This document shows positions 45,349 through 56,427 of a stretch of DNA of 64,000 nt, one piece after another. The stretch's first letter is position 1; each line of letters begins with the position of its first letter. The notes beneath the pieces were generated by a model. That model saw only the letters and a program-made list of their open reading frames with translations. It was not told the DNA's origin and searched no databases. This stretch comes from VYFG01 sp965248685 (GTDB taxonomy: Bacteria; Pseudomonadota; Gammaproteobacteria; Arenicellales; Poriferihabitantaceae): positions 1,736,001 to 1,800,000 of the forward strand of contig CBDFKC010000003.1 in NCBI GenBank assembly GCA_965248685.1, read 5' to 3'. Both the position numbers and the translations under genes were made by a program.

Positions 45349-47711
45349 ACAGATTCACTCGCTGCAGAGAGTCTTAAACTACCCTGGATACCAATACTAG
45401 TGGATTCAATAGATCCCGCGGCAATATAAACACAGTCAACAGGTACTTGCAGGTCTGCTTTCAGCGGTAAAGTCACTTGCCCTGAACCATTAACAACCGA
45501 TACCGATTGTTCCGGGCTGAGGTTTAACTGGGCAATGGTTTCGGGATGTAATCGGGCAGCCGGGGCTGCATTGTCCGCGGTAATTTGCAGCGCATGGGCA
45601 TGACGTAATGTCACTTCGCCGCGATACATCGGCATATCAACAATGCGCTGTAATCCTTCATTTGAACCAGCAGGCAGGTCGCCAAGACGCCACTCATTTA
45701 AGCGCGCTGAGGGTGCGAGCTGATCCAGCGATATTTCGGCACAAACGTCTTCTGAGGTTAAATAGCTGAAGCCCTCGATTTCCATAAAATTTCCCAGCAC
45801 TCGCAAAATTTTCCAGCCCGGTCTGGCATCATCTTTAGGTGGCGCGGCAACACTTGATTTCTGTACCCGTCCTTCACAGTTTACAAAGGTGCCGGCAGAT
45901 TCGGTAAATGGAGTCATCGGTAGCAAAACATCCGCATACTCCCGGGCAGCCGCGCTTTGGAATGCACTGATCTGGACCACAAAATCGGCGTTCTGCATTG
46001 CTTGCTGAGCGCTCTTACCATCAATGGCGTCGAGCTCGGGTTCGGTTCCGAGAAGCAAATATCCGCGGCAACCGCTACCAAGCATTTGTCCGGCATTCAT
46101 TCCCGCTTCGGTGACTTGTCCGTTAGCGCTGCGCTGTGGTAGACAACCACCGATCCACCCCGCCGCCGAATTCGCTGGTGCCAGTTGACCCAGTTTGGCC
46201 CCGGTTTGCTGGCAAATCCATTGACTGATCGCCTTCAGCATACTGGCCTGGGCATGCTGCTGGGCATTCGCGCCAAGAATAATGAGGCCCGCATCCCCAG
46301 CCTCAATTAAGCCATCGGTTATTGCCGGGTCGTCGTCGGACTGGGCTGCAACCCCGGCAATTTGTGCCGGCAACTCAACTTTCTGTTTGCTCGCCACCGA
46401 TCGTGCGACCCGTGCCAGGCTCGCTACCATTTGATCCGGGGCGACTACCCAGTTCTCACCCATGGGATAATTTTGCGGATAATCCATGATATTGAGTGAA
46501 GCTGCTTTTGCGCCGTTGTGCTCCACAGCGTGGCGTAATCGTAATGAAAGCAAGGGTTGTTCCTTACGTACATTTGCTCCCACCAGCAACACGGCCTTTA
46601 GTGTATCGAGTTCGGCGATTGCGCTTTCGAGAGCAGGGAATAAAGGTGCAATATCGTCGTCACTGAAATCCACCTGCTGCAATCTGTGGTCAATATTGTT
46701 GCTGCCAATTCCCCGTATCAGTTTTTGCAGTAGGTAAAACTCTTCGAGGGTGGATGTGGCGTTGGCCAATCCACCAATGTCATTGGCAGAACCAGAATCA
46801 ATAACTGTCTGCAAGCCGGCTACGGCATGCTTGAGGGCAACTTGCCAATGAACTTGTTTCCAGCCGTCGCCGTCTTTAATCATGGGTTTGGTAAGACGGG
46901 CTTCACTGTTAACCGCCTGGTAACTGTATCGGTCCCGGTCCGCTATCCAGCATTGGTTAACTTCGGGGTTTTCAATGGGCAGCACCCGCTCGACCACGTC
47001 TCGCAGTGTCTGAATCTGAATATTGGATCCAACACAATCGTGGGGACTGATGCTGGAGTAGTTTTGCAATTCCCAGGAACGAGCCGAGAATCGGTAGGGT
47101 TTAGAAGTCAGTGCACCTACCGGGCACAGGTCAATCATATTACCCGAGACTTCTGAATCAATTGGGCGACTGAGAAACGTGCCAATCTTGGTAAATTCAC
47201 CGCGCCCCGGCGCACCCATCTCCATTACCCCGGCCACTTCCTCACCGAATCGTACGCAGCGAGTGCAGTGAATACAGCGAGTCATTTCGGTGGCAATCAG
47301 CGGGCCAATGTCGGGGTTGGAAACCACGCGTTTGTTTTCATGGTAGCGGGAGTCGCCTTTGCCGTATCCCAGAGCTTGATCCTGCAATGGACATTCACCG
47401 CCCTGATCGCATACCGGACAGTCAAGCGGATGATTGATTAGCAGAAACTCCATGGTGCCTTTCTGGGCTTCCCGTGCCAGCGCTGATTTGGTGAATACTT
47501 TCATTCCATCCATAATCGGCGTGGCACACGCTGGCATCGGTTTGGGTGCTTTTTCTATTTCAACCAGGCACATACGGCAGTTTGCCGCAATGGAGAGTTT
47601 TTCGTGATAACAAAAACGCGGGATGTATATGCCGGCGGCATCGGTCGCCTCGATCAGCATTTTGCCGTTTTCGACTTCCAGGGTTTTGCCGTCTACTTCG
47701 ATAGTCGCCAT
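45345..47711 (-). CDS. nuoG: NADH-quinone oxidoreductase subunit G
   Basis: 788 residues. The N-terminal [2Fe-2S] part reads [20 protein letters not shown], the His-Cys3 cluster is in [20 protein letters not shown] and a [4Fe-4S] site is in [16 protein letters not shown], followed by a molybdopterin-oxidoreductase-like domain without cofactor role. The C-terminal half is long and Ala-rich, as in many proteobacteria. It carries electrons along the peripheral arm. Confidence 0.97.
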   Translation of the reverse strand: MATIEVDGKTLEVENGKMLIEATDAAGIYIPRFCYHEKLSIAANCRMCLVEIEKAPKPMPACATPIMDGMKVFTKSALAREAQKGTMEFLLINHPLDCPVCDQGGECPLQDQALGYGKGDSRYHENKRVVSNPDIGPLIATEMTRCIHCTRCVRFGEEVAGVMEMGAPGRGEFTKIGTFLSRPIDSEVSGNMIDLCPVGALTSKPYRFSARSWELQNYSSISPHDCVGSNIQIQTLRDVVERVLPIENPEVNQCWIADRDRYSYQAVNSEARLTKPMIKDGDGWKQVHWQVALKHAVAGLQTVIDSGSANDIGGLANATSTLEEFYLLQKLIRGIGSNNIDHRLQQVDFSDDDIAPLFPALESAIAELDTLKAVLLVGANVRKEQPLLSLRLRHAVEHNGAKAASLNIMDYPQNYPMGENWVVAPDQMVASLARVARSVASKQKVELPAQIAGVAAQSDDDPAITDGLIEAGDAGLIILGANAQQHAQASMLKAISQWICQQTGAKLGQLAPANSAAGWIGGCLPQRSANGQVTEAGMNAGQMLGSGCRGYLLLGTEPELDAIDGKSAQQAMQNADFVVQISAFQSAAAREYADVLLPMTPFTESAGTFVNCEGRVQKSSVAAPPKDDARPGWKILRVLGNFMEIEGFSYLTSEDVCAEISLDQLAPSARLNEWRLGDLPAGSNEGLQRIVDMPMYRGEVTLRHAHALQITADNAAPAARLHPETIAQLNLSPEQSVSVVNGSGQVTLPLKADLQVPVDCVYIAAGSIESTSIGIQGSLRLSAASESV

Positions 47712-47771
47712 TATTTTATGGATGCCGTCATGTTATAGACAATGTTTTGATGAACGTCAGCATTAAAACTC

Positions 47772-49085
47772 TCATGCCGCAGTTGCAGATCGATTGGTTA
47801 TTTTTGCTTCGAATTCGTGGCGATAATGCTTGAGAAAACTCTGCACAGGCCAGGCTGCGGCATCCCCTAACGCACAAATTGTACGTCCCTCGATACGATT
47901 GGCTACATCCAACAGGGTATCGAGATCCTCCATGGTGCCACGCCCCTGATTGATCCGGTGAATTATGCGATACAACCATCCAGTGCCTTCCCGGCAAGGG
48001 GTGCATTGCCCGCAGGACTCTTCGTGGTAAAAATAAGCCAGTCGTTCCAGCACTTTAACCATATCGGTGGTGTCGTCCATCACGATAACCGATCCGGCAC
48101 CAACCGAGGAGCCCGCATCCCGCAGTGAATCGTAGTCCATATTGGCCTGCATAATTATATCGGCTGGTAATACCGGAACCGAAGATCCCCCGGGGATTAC
48201 CGCCTTTAATTTTCGACCTTTCCAGATACCCCCCGCCATTTCAAGAAGTTCTGCAAATGGGGTGCCCATATTAATTTCAAAATTTCCCGGGCTGTTAACA
48301 TGGCCGGAAACTGAGAATATTTTGGTGCCACCGGCATTGGGTACTCCAAGATCGCGAAACCACTCGCCATTTAGCCACTCACCATTGGCCCGTAAAATTG
48401 CCGGTACTGAGGCCAGAGATTCAGTATTGTTAATCGTAGAAGGTTTACCGTATAGCCCGAATGCGGCAGGGAAGGGTGGTTTAAAGCGGGGTTGACCTTT
48501 TTTGCCCTCAAGGGCTTCCATCAATGCGGTTTCTTCTCCGCAGATATAGGCGCCAGCGCCGAGATGATTATGCATCTCAAAATCGAAACCCGAACCAAAC
48601 AGGTTGGTTCCCAAAATACCCGCTTCACGGGCTTCTTTGAGCGCTTCTTCTACCTGTAGATAGGGCTCCCAGAATTCGCCACGAATAAAGTTATAACCCA
48701 CCGTCGCGCCCATAACATAGCCAGCGATGACCATTCCTTCGATTAGAGCATGGGGGTTATAACGCAGGATGTCCCGGTCCTTACAGGTGCCGGGTTCGCC
48801 TTCATCCGAATTGCATAAAATATACTTTTGCCCTGGCGCATTGCGTGGCATAAAACTCCACTTAATTCCTGGCGGAAAGCCGGCACCGCCACGACCCCGT
48901 AAATTGGATGTCTTGAGGCAGTCGATGATACTGGTCGGATCGACTTGTTCCTGCAGTACCTTTTCCAGGGCACTATAGCCGCCGGTGCTGCGATAGGCTT
49001 CCAGGGTCCACGGATTTTCCAGATCTTCCGGGGGAAAACAAACCCCGGCCCGCACGTTCATGGTGTTGTATTCGAACATCGACAT
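47772..49085 (-). CDS. nuoF: NADH-quinone oxidoreductase subunit F
   Basis: 437 residues. The NADH/FMN domain is seen in [20 protein letters not shown] and [20 protein letters not shown], and the N3 [4Fe-4S] cluster in [20 protein letters not shown] plus a later Cys in [18 protein letters not shown]. It is the entry point for NADH electrons. It starts 2 bp after nuoE. Confidence 0.98.
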   Translation of the reverse strand: MSMFEYNTMNVRAGVCFPPEDLENPWTLEAYRSTGGYSALEKVLQEQVDPTSIIDCLKTSNLRGRGGAGFPPGIKWSFMPRNAPGQKYILCNSDEGEPGTCKDRDILRYNPHALIEGMVIAGYVMGATVGYNFIRGEFWEPYLQVEEALKEAREAGILGTNLFGSGFDFEMHNHLGAGAYICGEETALMEALEGKKGQPRFKPPFPAAFGLYGKPSTINNTESLASVPAILRANGEWLNGEWFRDLGVPNAGGTKIFSVSGHVNSPGNFEINMGTPFAELLEMAGGIWKGRKLKAVIPGGSSVPVLPADIIMQANMDYDSLRDAGSSVGAGSVIVMDDTTDMVKVLERLAYFYHEESCGQCTPCREGTGWLYRIIHRINQGRGTMEDLDTLLDVANRIEGRTICALGDAAAWPVQSFLKHYRHEFEAKITNRSATAA

Positions 49086-49087
49086 GA

Positions 49088-49555
49088 TCAGAAGCGCTCC
49101 AGTAATTCGTCTACTCGATCCGGAGTCAAATTTTCGTGGTAATCGTGATTAATCTGGATCATGGGCGCACCGGCGCAAGCACACAGACATTCAACTTCTT
49201 TCAGGGTGAATTTTCCGTCGGCGGTGGTTTCACCTAATTTGATAGCGAGTTTGTTTTCCAGGTGATCAACAATTTGTTCGCTTCCCCGCAACATGCAGGA
49301 AATATTGGTGCAGACGTTGATCACATTCTCACCAACTGGTTTCAGGTGATACATCCCGTAAAATGTCGCTACTTCATAGCTTCGAACCGACGGCACTCCA
49401 ATCACTTCTGCTACATGCTCTATCAGTTCATTGCTGAGCCAACGATGCTCATCCTGGGCGATACGAAGAGCAGATAGCAAAGCCGACTGACGTCTATCGG
49501 CGGGATATTTCGCGCATTCGCGCTCGATTTCATCTAACGAAGCCTGGGATAACAT
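49088..49555 (-). CDS. nuoE: NADH-quinone oxidoreductase subunit E
   Basis: 155 residues, a thioredoxin-fold [2Fe-2S] protein holding cluster N1a. The ligands are in [14 protein letters not shown] and [35 protein letters not shown] is the family signature. It pairs with NuoF in the NADH-dehydrogenase module, and its start shares bases with the nuoD stop. Confidence 0.97.
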   Translation of the reverse strand: MLSQASLDEIERECAKYPADRRQSALLSALRIAQDEHRWLSNELIEHVAEVIGVPSVRSYEVATFYGMYHLKPVGENVINVCTNISCMLRGSEQIVDHLENKLAIKLGETTADGKFTLKEVECLCACAGAPMIQINHDYHENLTPDRVDELLERF

Positions 49556-50808
49556 TAGCGATCTATCTCTCCAAAAACGATATCCTGGGTGCCAATAATG
49601 GCGACCATATCAGCCAGCATATGGCCTTTGGACATTTCATTGAGGGCGGCCAGATGGGGGTAGCCGGGAGCTCGTATCTTTACCCGATAGGGTTTATTGG
49701 CACCGTCGGAAACCAGATAAACACCGAATTCCCCTTTGGGATGTTCTATCGCTGCGTAGGTCTCGCCAGCGGGAACACAATAACCTTCGGTAAACAGTTT
49801 AAAGTGGTGAATTAGCGATTCCATATCGCCCTTCATTTTCTCCCGGGAAGGTGGCGCAAGTTTGGTGTCGTCGAGCATGACTGGCCCTGAATTATTACGC
49901 AGCCATTCGACGCATTGTTTGACGATCTGATTTGACTGCCGCATCTCCTCTATCCGAACCAGATAGCGGTCATAGCTGTCGCCGTTGGTTCCAACCGGTA
50001 TGTCAAACTCCAGCTGGTCATATACATCATAGGGCTGTTTTTTGCGCAGGTCCCATTCGATTCCTGATCCCCGCAGCATGGGCCCGGTGAATCCGAGTGC
50101 CATGGCCCGCTCTGGGGTCACAATACCGATATCCACGGTACGTTGTTTCCATATTCGATTATCGCTCAGCAAGGTTTCGTATTCGTCGACGTAACCCGGA
50201 AACCGCTCGGTAAAAGCAGCAATAAAGTCGAGCATCGATCCCGAGCGATCGAGATTACGTTCTTTAGTCAAGGCCTCGTCGTGACGGTCGGTAACGGTGT
50301 ACTGGGGCATGCTATCAGGCAAATCCCGGTACAGACCACCGGGACGATAATAGGTGGCGTGCATGCGGGCGCCGCTGACCGCTTCGTAGCAGTCCATAAG
50401 GTCTTCGCGTTCTCGAAAACAGTAAAGGAAAACCGTCATCGCACCAATGTCCAGAGCATGAGCACCGAGCCACATGCAGTGGTTTAGAATGCGAGTGATT
50501 TCATCAAACATCACACGGATATACTGGGCTCGGATTGGCGGCGTTACGCCAAGCATATTCTCAATTGCCATGACATAGGCATGCTCATTGCACATCATCG
50601 AGACATAATCAAGCCGGTCCATATAACCGATGCTTTGATTATACGGTTTGGATTCCGCCAGTTTTTCCGTGCCGCGGTGGAGCAGGCCAATATGTGGATC
50701 GCAGCGTTCAATCACTTCGCCATCCATTTCCATAATAACCCGCAATACACCGTGGGCCGCAGGGTGTTGGGGCCCGAAGTTCATGGTGTAATTTCGAATC
50801 TCTGCCAT
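49555..50808 (-). CDS. nuoD: NADH-quinone oxidoreductase subunit D
   Basis: 417 residues, the 49-kDa-type subunit lining the quinone site. [20 protein letters not shown], with the loop His, and [20 protein letters not shown] open the protein, and it ends in [14 protein letters not shown]. It is a separate gene from nuoC, unlike the fused nuoCD of E. coli and Pseudomonas; the two share a single base at 50808. Confidence 0.98.
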   Translation of the reverse strand: MAEIRNYTMNFGPQHPAAHGVLRVIMEMDGEVIERCDPHIGLLHRGTEKLAESKPYNQSIGYMDRLDYVSMMCNEHAYVMAIENMLGVTPPIRAQYIRVMFDEITRILNHCMWLGAHALDIGAMTVFLYCFREREDLMDCYEAVSGARMHATYYRPGGLYRDLPDSMPQYTVTDRHDEALTKERNLDRSGSMLDFIAAFTERFPGYVDEYETLLSDNRIWKQRTVDIGIVTPERAMALGFTGPMLRGSGIEWDLRKKQPYDVYDQLEFDIPVGTNGDSYDRYLVRIEEMRQSNQIVKQCVEWLRNNSGPVMLDDTKLAPPSREKMKGDMESLIHHFKLFTEGYCVPAGETYAAIEHPKGEFGVYLVSDGANKPYRVKIRAPGYPHLAALNEMSKGHMLADMVAIIGTQDIVFGEIDR

Positions 50809-51446
50809 TAGGAGTTGTCCTCAACCGCAAACTCGCCAGAGCCTGCCCGGTTACTGAATACGTCTTTCCGAATGGTGCGTGGTACCAGGATTCGCTCATC
50901 TACCGTGACTGGCTGATAGACCACCCGGCCCTGTTCTTCATCGTAGTGCATTTCAACCTGGCCGGATAATGGAAAGTCCTTGCGAAATGGATGACCGATA
51001 AATCCATAATCGGTCAGGATTCGGCGCAGGTCAGGGTGACCATTAAAAATAATACCAAATAAATCAAAGGCTTCTCTCTCGAACCAGTCAGCCCCGGGCC
51101 ATACTGAGATAACTGAGTCAAGCGCCGAACTGGCCTCAGATATTTGTGCGCGCAACCGAATCCTGACATTTCTGGTATAGGAAATAAGGTGATAGACAAC
51201 GGCAAAGCGCTCGCCCAGCCAGGGGTCTCCACCCGGTTCGCTACCGTACCCTGAGTAATCCACGCCGCACAGGTCGGTCAGCTGCTCGAATTTCCCCTGG
51301 TCCCGCAGAATTTCGCAGGCCTGGAGAACATCCGTCGCACTGATTTCGAGGGTGAGCTGTTCGAGGGAAATCGAATGGGACAAAAGCTTGTCTCCGAGCA
51401 TCGAACTGAGTTCACCTGCCAGCTGAGGCAGTTGATTATTGGTCAT
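50808..51446 (-). CDS. nuoC: NADH-quinone oxidoreductase subunit C
   Basis: 212 residues, the 30-kDa-type subunit. The hallmark is [20 protein letters not shown] followed by [20 protein letters not shown] and the C-terminal [20 protein letters not shown]. It helps join NuoD to the peripheral arm. It is separate from nuoD and 25 bp downstream of nuoB. Confidence 0.97.
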   Translation of the reverse strand: MTNNQLPQLAGELSSMLGDKLLSHSISLEQLTLEISATDVLQACEILRDQGKFEQLTDLCGVDYSGYGSEPGGDPWLGERFAVVYHLISYTRNVRIRLRAQISEASSALDSVISVWPGADWFEREAFDLFGIIFNGHPDLRRILTDYGFIGHPFRKDFPLSGQVEMHYDEEQGRVVYQPVTVDERILVPRTIRKDVFSNRAGSGEFAVEDNS

Positions 51447-51471
51447 TATTTAGTTGATCAGTATATGTCGC

Positions 51472-51993
51472 TCAGGCAGGCTGATTTATTTTTTCGTTGG
51501 CTTCGACGATTTCCCGTTTGCGTGCAATGGTGTTGGTCGACCGAATTTTCTTTTGTAACTGCAGTATCCCGTATATCAGGGCTTCTGCGGTTGGTGGACA
51601 TCCGGGAACATAAACATCAACCGGAACAATCCGGTCGCAACCCCGTACAACCGAATAGGAATAGTGATAGTAACCACCACCATTGGCGCAGGAACCCATG
51701 GAAATCACCCACTTGGGTTCAGTCATCTGGTCGTATACTTTGCGTAACGCTGGCGCCATTTTATTGGTGAGGGTGCCGGCCACGATCATGACATCAGATT
51801 GCCGTGGACTGGGCCTGAACAAAATACCGAATCGATCAAGATCGTATCGCGATGCGCCCGCCTGCATCATTTCTACCGCACAGCAGGCTAGACCAAAAGT
51901 CATTGGCCACATCGACCCGGTTCTAGCCCAGTTAATTAAATCATCCAGCTTCGCAGTGGCGAATCCTTCTTCGAGCGTACCCTCTAGCGCCAT
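51472..51993 (-). CDS. nuoB: NADH-quinone oxidoreductase subunit B
   Basis: 173 residues holding the terminal [4Fe-4S] cluster N2. Tandem cysteines are in [20 protein letters not shown], with further ligands in [18 protein letters not shown] and [18 protein letters not shown]. Cluster N2 reduces quinone at the NuoB/NuoD interface. It lies 19 bp after nuoA. Confidence 0.98.
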   Translation of the reverse strand: MALEGTLEEGFATAKLDDLINWARTGSMWPMTFGLACCAVEMMQAGASRYDLDRFGILFRPSPRQSDVMIVAGTLTNKMAPALRKVYDQMTEPKWVISMGSCANGGGYYHYSYSVVRGCDRIVPVDVYVPGCPPTAEALIYGILQLQKKIRSTNTIARKREIVEANEKINQPA

Positions 51994-52012
51994 TATTTAA
52001 CTCCAGACACGG

Positions 52013-52369
52013 TTATTCCCATTCCAATGCGCCTTTCTTCCATTCATAGATAAAACCAACAACCAGAATGGTTAGAAACAACATCATTGCCCAGAACCCA
52101 AAAATACCAATTTCGTCGAGCACAATAGCCCAGGGAAACAAAAAAGCGATTTCGAGATCAAAAATTATGAAAAGTATCGCTACCAGATAGTAACGAACAT
52201 CAAACTTCATACGCGAATCCTCGAATGCTTCAAATCCGCATTCGTAGGGAGATAACTTGGCTTCTCCCGGTTTATTCGGTGCCAGCACTTTGCCCGCACT
52301 AATGGCGACGACACCCAAACCGAGTCCCACCATTATAAATAGTAGAATTGGCAGGTAATTGGCTAACAA
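52013..52369 (-). CDS. nuoA: NADH-quinone oxidoreductase subunit A
   Basis: 118 residues with three helices. The conserved cytoplasmic loop is [20 protein letters not shown], with the Cys-containing segment that reports the active state in mitochondrial homologues, followed by [20 protein letters not shown]. It is the first nuo gene, so the operon promoter should lie upstream in 52370-52700. Confidence 0.98.
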   Translation of the reverse strand: MLANYLPILLFIMVGLGLGVVAISAGKVLAPNKPGEAKLSPYECGFEAFEDSRMKFDVRYYLVAILFIIFDLEIAFLFPWAIVLDEIGIFGFWAMMLFLTILVVGFIYEWKKGALEWE

Positions 52370-52700
52370 AATGGAATCCTCGGGTTAATTTTGGTTCCGG
52401 ACGTCGGAAGTCGGGATAGTGCAACGTCGCCACACCCAGCGCGCCTCTTTGATTCAGACCGAGCGCGAATTATACCAAAAGGAATTGCCGAACAAAGGGG
52501 TTCAATCTATAAAAAACCCTAATGATGGCGGAATGTTTCAGATTGTTCTGTTGAGAACGGTTTTCTGGATACTCACCAGCGCTATCGTGGTGGATTTGAT
52601 CCAGGTACCTGATAAGGTCTTGGGAGACTGGCTTGGGAGCAGGGAGACTGAAGTACCTGGTGGTACTCCAGTCCCTGTTTTATTGACTTTATAAATTAAT
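52370..52700 (-). promoter_or_regulatory. nuo operon leader with competing stem-loops
   Basis: This 331-bp gap has no gene. CCAGGTAC (52601-52608) can pair with GTACCTGG (52653-52660), and overlapping AGGGAGACTGAAGTACC (52641-52657) can pair imperfectly with GGTACTCCAGTCCCT (52662-52676). The two pairings exclude each other. They may be the end of the TerB-domain transcript or a nuo leader switch. No promoter was identified with confidence. Confidence 0.35.
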
Positions 52701-53646
52701 TTATGAGTAAAGTACCGGCGCGCCGACCTGCTGATGAATCTGATTGGAGGTCTGGGCATCGATACCCATTGCCTGACCCAGTTCATGCAGATATTTGGCT
52801 TCGTTATTGCTGTCCAAATCAATCGCCATCAATGACATCGCGTAGACCCTGGTTCTCCATACCACGAGGTATGCTGCGGGCGAAACCCTGAATATCTAGG
52901 GGCGCGGCAATTTCACTGTTGACGAAGTCTATTTCATCCTGGGTGACGCTGCCGAGTTTGCCCAGAATCTTCTTCTGCTCTTCTTTATCTACCCGACCAT
53001 CGGCCTTGGCAGCATTGATCATCGCTCGCACCATGATGGTCGCTTGCTCACAGGCTTCACCATGAACCATGCCGGGCGAATGTTCTTCAAAGCTACGAGG
53101 CTGGCCACCTGATTGGGCTGCTTTTTCGGCGTGGCCAAACTGGTTGAGTGCCGAACCTATAAGGTCGGATAAATCGGCACCGCCGCCTGATCCACCCTGG
53201 GATTTCGCGCCGCCCAGAATTCCACCGAGTAAATCACTCAGCCCACCGCCGCCGGATTGTTGCTGGGGAGCCGCCTGATTGGACCCGCCACCGAGGACTC
53301 CGCCAATTAAATCTCCTAGGCCCCCTCCCGACTGTTGCTGTGCCGACTGGTTTGAACCGCCCCCGAGTACACTGCCCAGAACATCACCCAGTCCGCCACC
53401 GGATTTCTGGCCACCGCCGCCGAGCACGCTGCCAAGAATGTCGCCAAGGCCACCACCACCAGATTGTTGACCCCCGGCGCCTTTCATAACGCTACCAAGC
53501 AGATCGCCGAGTCCACCGCCGCCACCGCTTTGTTGACCACCTGATACCGCAGCCCCCAGAACTGATTTAAGAATACTGGCTCCGGATCCGGATGACATAT
53601 TGCCCCCGCCCAGTAGCGCCCCAAGAATTTTTACTGTGTCCACCAT
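52701..53646 (-). CDS. TerB/DUF533-like protein with glycine-rich repeats and a frameshift
   Basis: The N-terminal half holds about five copies of a QSGGGLGDLLGSVLGGG-like unit. The C-terminal half is a YebE/DUF533 TerB-type helical domain (ATIMVRAMINAAKADGRVDK). As written, the frame stops at 52819 after MENQGLRDVIDGD. Reading one base over after MENQ gives VYAMSLMAIDLDSNNEAKYL and continues to a TAA at 52701-52703, ending in VGAPVLYS as the family does. One extra G in the GGG near 52847 explains this. It is either a recent mutation or a sequence error. Function unknown. Confidence 0.85.
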
Positions 53647-53790
53647 TAGATTAGTCTCCTGATAAAAGCCTGAATTCAGGCCAGATTAACGTGTTTTCAT
53701 TTGATTCAACCAGCCTGTTGGCTAGTCGACAAGAGAATATTAGCACGTCAAAATGAATCTAAGCTAAATACTGTGGGGGTATAAAACCGT

Positions 53791-53828
53791 AAAAAGCCCG
53801 CGCAGTCTTCACTGAGCGGGCTTTTTTA
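53791..53828 (-). terminator. rho-independent terminator
   Basis: AAAAAGCCCGC and GCGGGCTTTTTT form a strong GC-rich stem flanked by A and T tracts, so it works on either strand. It lies 21 bp beyond the stop of the cytochrome c gene at 53849 and would end that minus-strand transcript. Confidence 0.9.
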
Positions 53829-53848
53829 ACGCTGGATTACTCCGGAAT

Positions 53849-54166
53849 TTACTCTCGAGGGAGAATATTTAATCCCTTTTGCGACGAGAACCAGGCTGCT
53901 ACATCTTCAATATCCTGGGGACTCAGGGTTGACACCATACCGCCCATTATTGGATTTGCCCTGGCGCCAGACTGATACTCGCGTAATACGTGAATCAGGT
54001 AATCGGCGTACTGACCCGCCAGATTCGGGTTCTCAGGGGTCGGACTGATGCCATCTGCGCCATGGCAGGCGGCGCATGGAGCTGCTACTTGCTTTCCTGC
54101 AACAGGGTCACCAGCGTTAACTGCGCCGGCTACAATCATGCAGGCAATCAAAATTAGTTGTTTCAT
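53849..54166 (-). CDS. class I cytochrome c (c553-like)
   Basis: 105 residues with a cleavable signal (MKQLILIACMIVAGAVNAGD) and one heme site APCAACHGADG. The distal Met is probably in NPIMGGMVSTLS. It would be a periplasmic one-electron carrier. It lies 12 bp downstream of a second small cytochrome c, and the strong terminator follows. Confidence 0.93.
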   Translation of the reverse strand: MKQLILIACMIVAGAVNAGDPVAGKQVAAPCAACHGADGISPTPENPNLAGQYADYLIHVLREYQSGARANPIMGGMVSTLSPQDIEDVAAWFSSQKGLNILPRE

Positions 54167-54178
54167 GATAGGTGACCT

Positions 54179-54499
54179 TTATTTAGCGTTTGCAAAGAAT
54201 GCTGCAATATCTTCTATATCCTGATCACTCAGGTTGGAAGCATTGGCCTGCATGGTTTTATGGGGGCGTTCACCGGCCCGATAGGCTTTCAATGCACTGA
54301 CGAGATAGAGCGCATTCTGTCCACCAACCTTGGGTACTCGATACATTGGGTAAGCGTTATCTGCATTAGGTGCCGAATGGCATCCGAGGCAGGTTTCCGC
54401 TTTCAGCTGACCCGACTGGGCATCACCTTCTGCCCAGGTAATATGGGAACAAAGCAATACCAAGCTTATGATCAGGCCGATTCGATTAATGATTTTCAT
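54179..54499 (-). CDS. class I cytochrome c
   Basis: About 106 residues from the ATG at 54499; an upstream TTG at 54523 is possible, but GAG lies 8 bp before the ATG. It has a signal peptide MKIINRIGLIISLVLLCSHI, heme motif ETCLGCHSAPN and a likely axial Met in HKTMQANASNLSDQD. It pairs with the next cytochrome as a two-gene operon, probably two halves of a diheme c4-type carrier made as separate chains; that idea is inference. Confidence 0.92.
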   Translation of the reverse strand: MKIINRIGLIISLVLLCSHITWAEGDAQSGQLKAETCLGCHSAPNADNAYPMYRVPKVGGQNALYLVSALKAYRAGERPHKTMQANASNLSDQDIEDIAAFFANAK

Positions 54500-54668
54500 T
54501 TTTAACTCGTGAATTAATAACAAACATTACGGGGATTCTCCTGGAATCCCCCTGCTCTCTGGCAATCGGCGTATTCTACTGCGCAATATAAGTCGGTAAC
54601 AGTCCTGAACATTACTTTTTCGGCGAAAGGCGGCTTAAAATTGATGGTCTTCAACCCGGATAGACAGA

Positions 54669-55370
54669 ATGACCGAGATTTACACAGAATCAATTGGCGG
54701 AGTAGAGCTCAAATTGCGCAGGCATACACCAGACAGATTTGTCGCCAGATCTTGTCTTGTGCAGGGGGAGTTTGATCTGTGTAAAGAGATCGTTACCCAA
54801 CCCCGATTTAATTTTATCATTGATGCCGGCGGATATATTGGCACCGCAGCGATCTGGTTCGCGATGCAGTATCCGGAGTCACTGGTCGTGACCGTCGAAC
54901 CATCCAGCGACAATTTCGCCGTGCTGCAACGCAATGTTAGTCAGTTCAAGAATATCCTGCCAATTCAGAGTGCTGTGGTGGCACGTTCTCGGTATCTCGA
55001 TCTGATGGACCGGGGAACCGGGTCGTGGGGCTTTTCGGTGGTCGAGAAGCCAAGGGACAATGCCGAACCTGAGCAGCTACACCGGGTAAGCGGCATCACT
55101 CTGGATGAAATTATCTACGATCATAAAATGCAGGGAGTGGACATTTTAAAGTTGGATATAGAAGGCGGCGAGAAAGAAGTATTTCAGTACCCGGGGTACT
55201 GGAGTCACAATACCGCGATGGTCGTGGCCGAGTTGCATAACCGGATAACCCTTGGTTGTTCGGAACAATATGCTAAAGCCTGCGCCCATATGCGCCAGCT
55301 CGAATCCAGCAGTAAAGAAAAGGTGATGGCGGTAAATGACGCTATGCTTAGTGCTCAGAAGGAGCCGTAA
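54669..55370 (+). CDS. FkbM-family methyltransferase
   Basis: 233 residues. SAM motif I is FIIDAGGYIGTAAIWFAM, then VTVEPSSDNFAVLQRN, then DILKLDIEGGEKEVF, the order typical of FkbM O-methyltransferases. The target could be a sugar or lipid hydroxyl and is not predictable. Its last 23 bp overlap the convergent LysR gene. Confidence 0.9.
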   Translation: MTEIYTESIGGVELKLRRHTPDRFVARSCLVQGEFDLCKEIVTQPRFNFIIDAGGYIGTAAIWFAMQYPESLVVTVEPSSDNFAVLQRNVSQFKNILPIQSAVVARSRYLDLMDRGTGSWGFSVVEKPRDNAEPEQLHRVSGITLDEIIYDHKMQGVDILKLDIEGGEKEVFQYPGYWSHNTAMVVAELHNRITLGCSEQYAKACAHMRQLESSSKEKVMAVNDAMLSAQKEP

Positions 55371-56208
55371 TCAAGCGATTGCAAGCAACCTGGTGAACCC
55401 ACTCCCGGGCCGCTTTTAAATGGGGTACTTCGCGGTCCTGGGGATGAGATAGCATCCACAGCGGGCAGGTGTAGACCGTGTCGCTGATACACTGTAATCG
55501 AGGATCCTGGTCGGCAATAAAACGTGGCAGCATGGATTTAGCGGCACCAGTCACAGCGATCTCGTATACCGCATCATATTGATACGCCTGGATCTGAAAA
55601 CCATCGCTTCCGACTAATTGAATCATGGCCTGACCGTCCGGCGTGTCAATATAGTCTTCGATGACCCCAGCCCATGAAAGTGTTTCAGGACGAACACCGT
55701 TGGCGCAATATACTGCATGGCTTAAATCACCAATCCGCAGAATATCAGCATCTACCTCTGGGCGTTTTTCGGATAGTCGAATGACAATATCCGCTTCTCT
55801 GCGAGAAAGGTTAAGCCGCGTTACCGTCCCCATTAACTCGATCCGAATGCGCTGTTGTTGCAATAACTCGCCGACCATTGGTGCAAGTAGTTTGGTACAA
55901 AGGTAGGGTAGTGCGTTCAATCGCAAGCTCCGCATTACCGCGCCGCCTTCGCTAGAACCGGATTTTTGCTCCGCCGCATGCAGCGCCTCTGCCGCGGTTT
56001 CTATATGGGCTAACAATTGTTCGCACCGAGTGGTTGGATATAGTTTTGCGTCGCGTCGGACAATCAACGCATAGCCAAAGTACTTTTCCAGATGTTTCAG
56101 ACGTCGTCCCACCGTAGTAGAGTCCACTCCCAACACCTTGGCCGCGCCGGAATACGTTCCGCAACGAAATATTGCCAGTAGCGTTTGCCACTTGTCCCAA
56201 TCAACCAT
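55348..56208 (-). CDS. LysR-family regulator
   Basis: 286 residues. The HTH is LAIFRCGTYSGAAKVLGVDS TTVGRRLKHLE near the N-terminus and an effector domain follows. The TTVGRRL wording is that of the single-target LysR group with DNA-binding helix close to residue 35. It is divergent from the AraC gene at 56428 and convergent with fkbM, so no target is obvious. Confidence 0.92.
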   Translation of the reverse strand: MVDWDKWQTLLAIFRCGTYSGAAKVLGVDSTTVGRRLKHLEKYFGYALIVRRDAKLYPTTRCEQLLAHIETAAEALHAAEQKSGSSEGGAVMRSLRLNALPYLCTKLLAPMVGELLQQQRIRIELMGTVTRLNLSRREADIVIRLSEKRPEVDADILRIGDLSHAVYCANGVRPETLSWAGVIEDYIDTPDGQAMIQLVGSDGFQIQAYQYDAVYEIAVTGAAKSMLPRFIADQDPRLQCISDTVYTCPLWMLSHPQDREVPHLKAAREWVHQVACNRLITAPSEH

Positions 56209-56427
56209 TATGTTCGACCTCCAAAAGATTCCCGGCGTTGAATTCAGGCCTGGTCAATGGTAGGAAGCCAAGATAAATTCACTGCATTTTTGCAGGTTAC
56301 TGCCGGATTTATCCAGTTTGTAATGCGTGTATGCACATGAGACCATAGCAAAATTAATAGGTTCTGTGCCAGTTGGATAGCATTATTGCCAGAGAAATAG
56401 GCAAAATCCTGTGAAATAAACCAGTTA

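Noticed and set aside
52370..52700. tRNA gene upstream of nuoA
   Set aside because: I found no cloverleaf or TTCRANYC-type arm; the hairpins do not fit a tRNA.
52538..52822. 94-codon minus-strand frame as a separate gene
   Set aside because: It overlaps the shifted end of the TerB-domain gene; the other frame restores the known C-terminus, so this one is a shadow.
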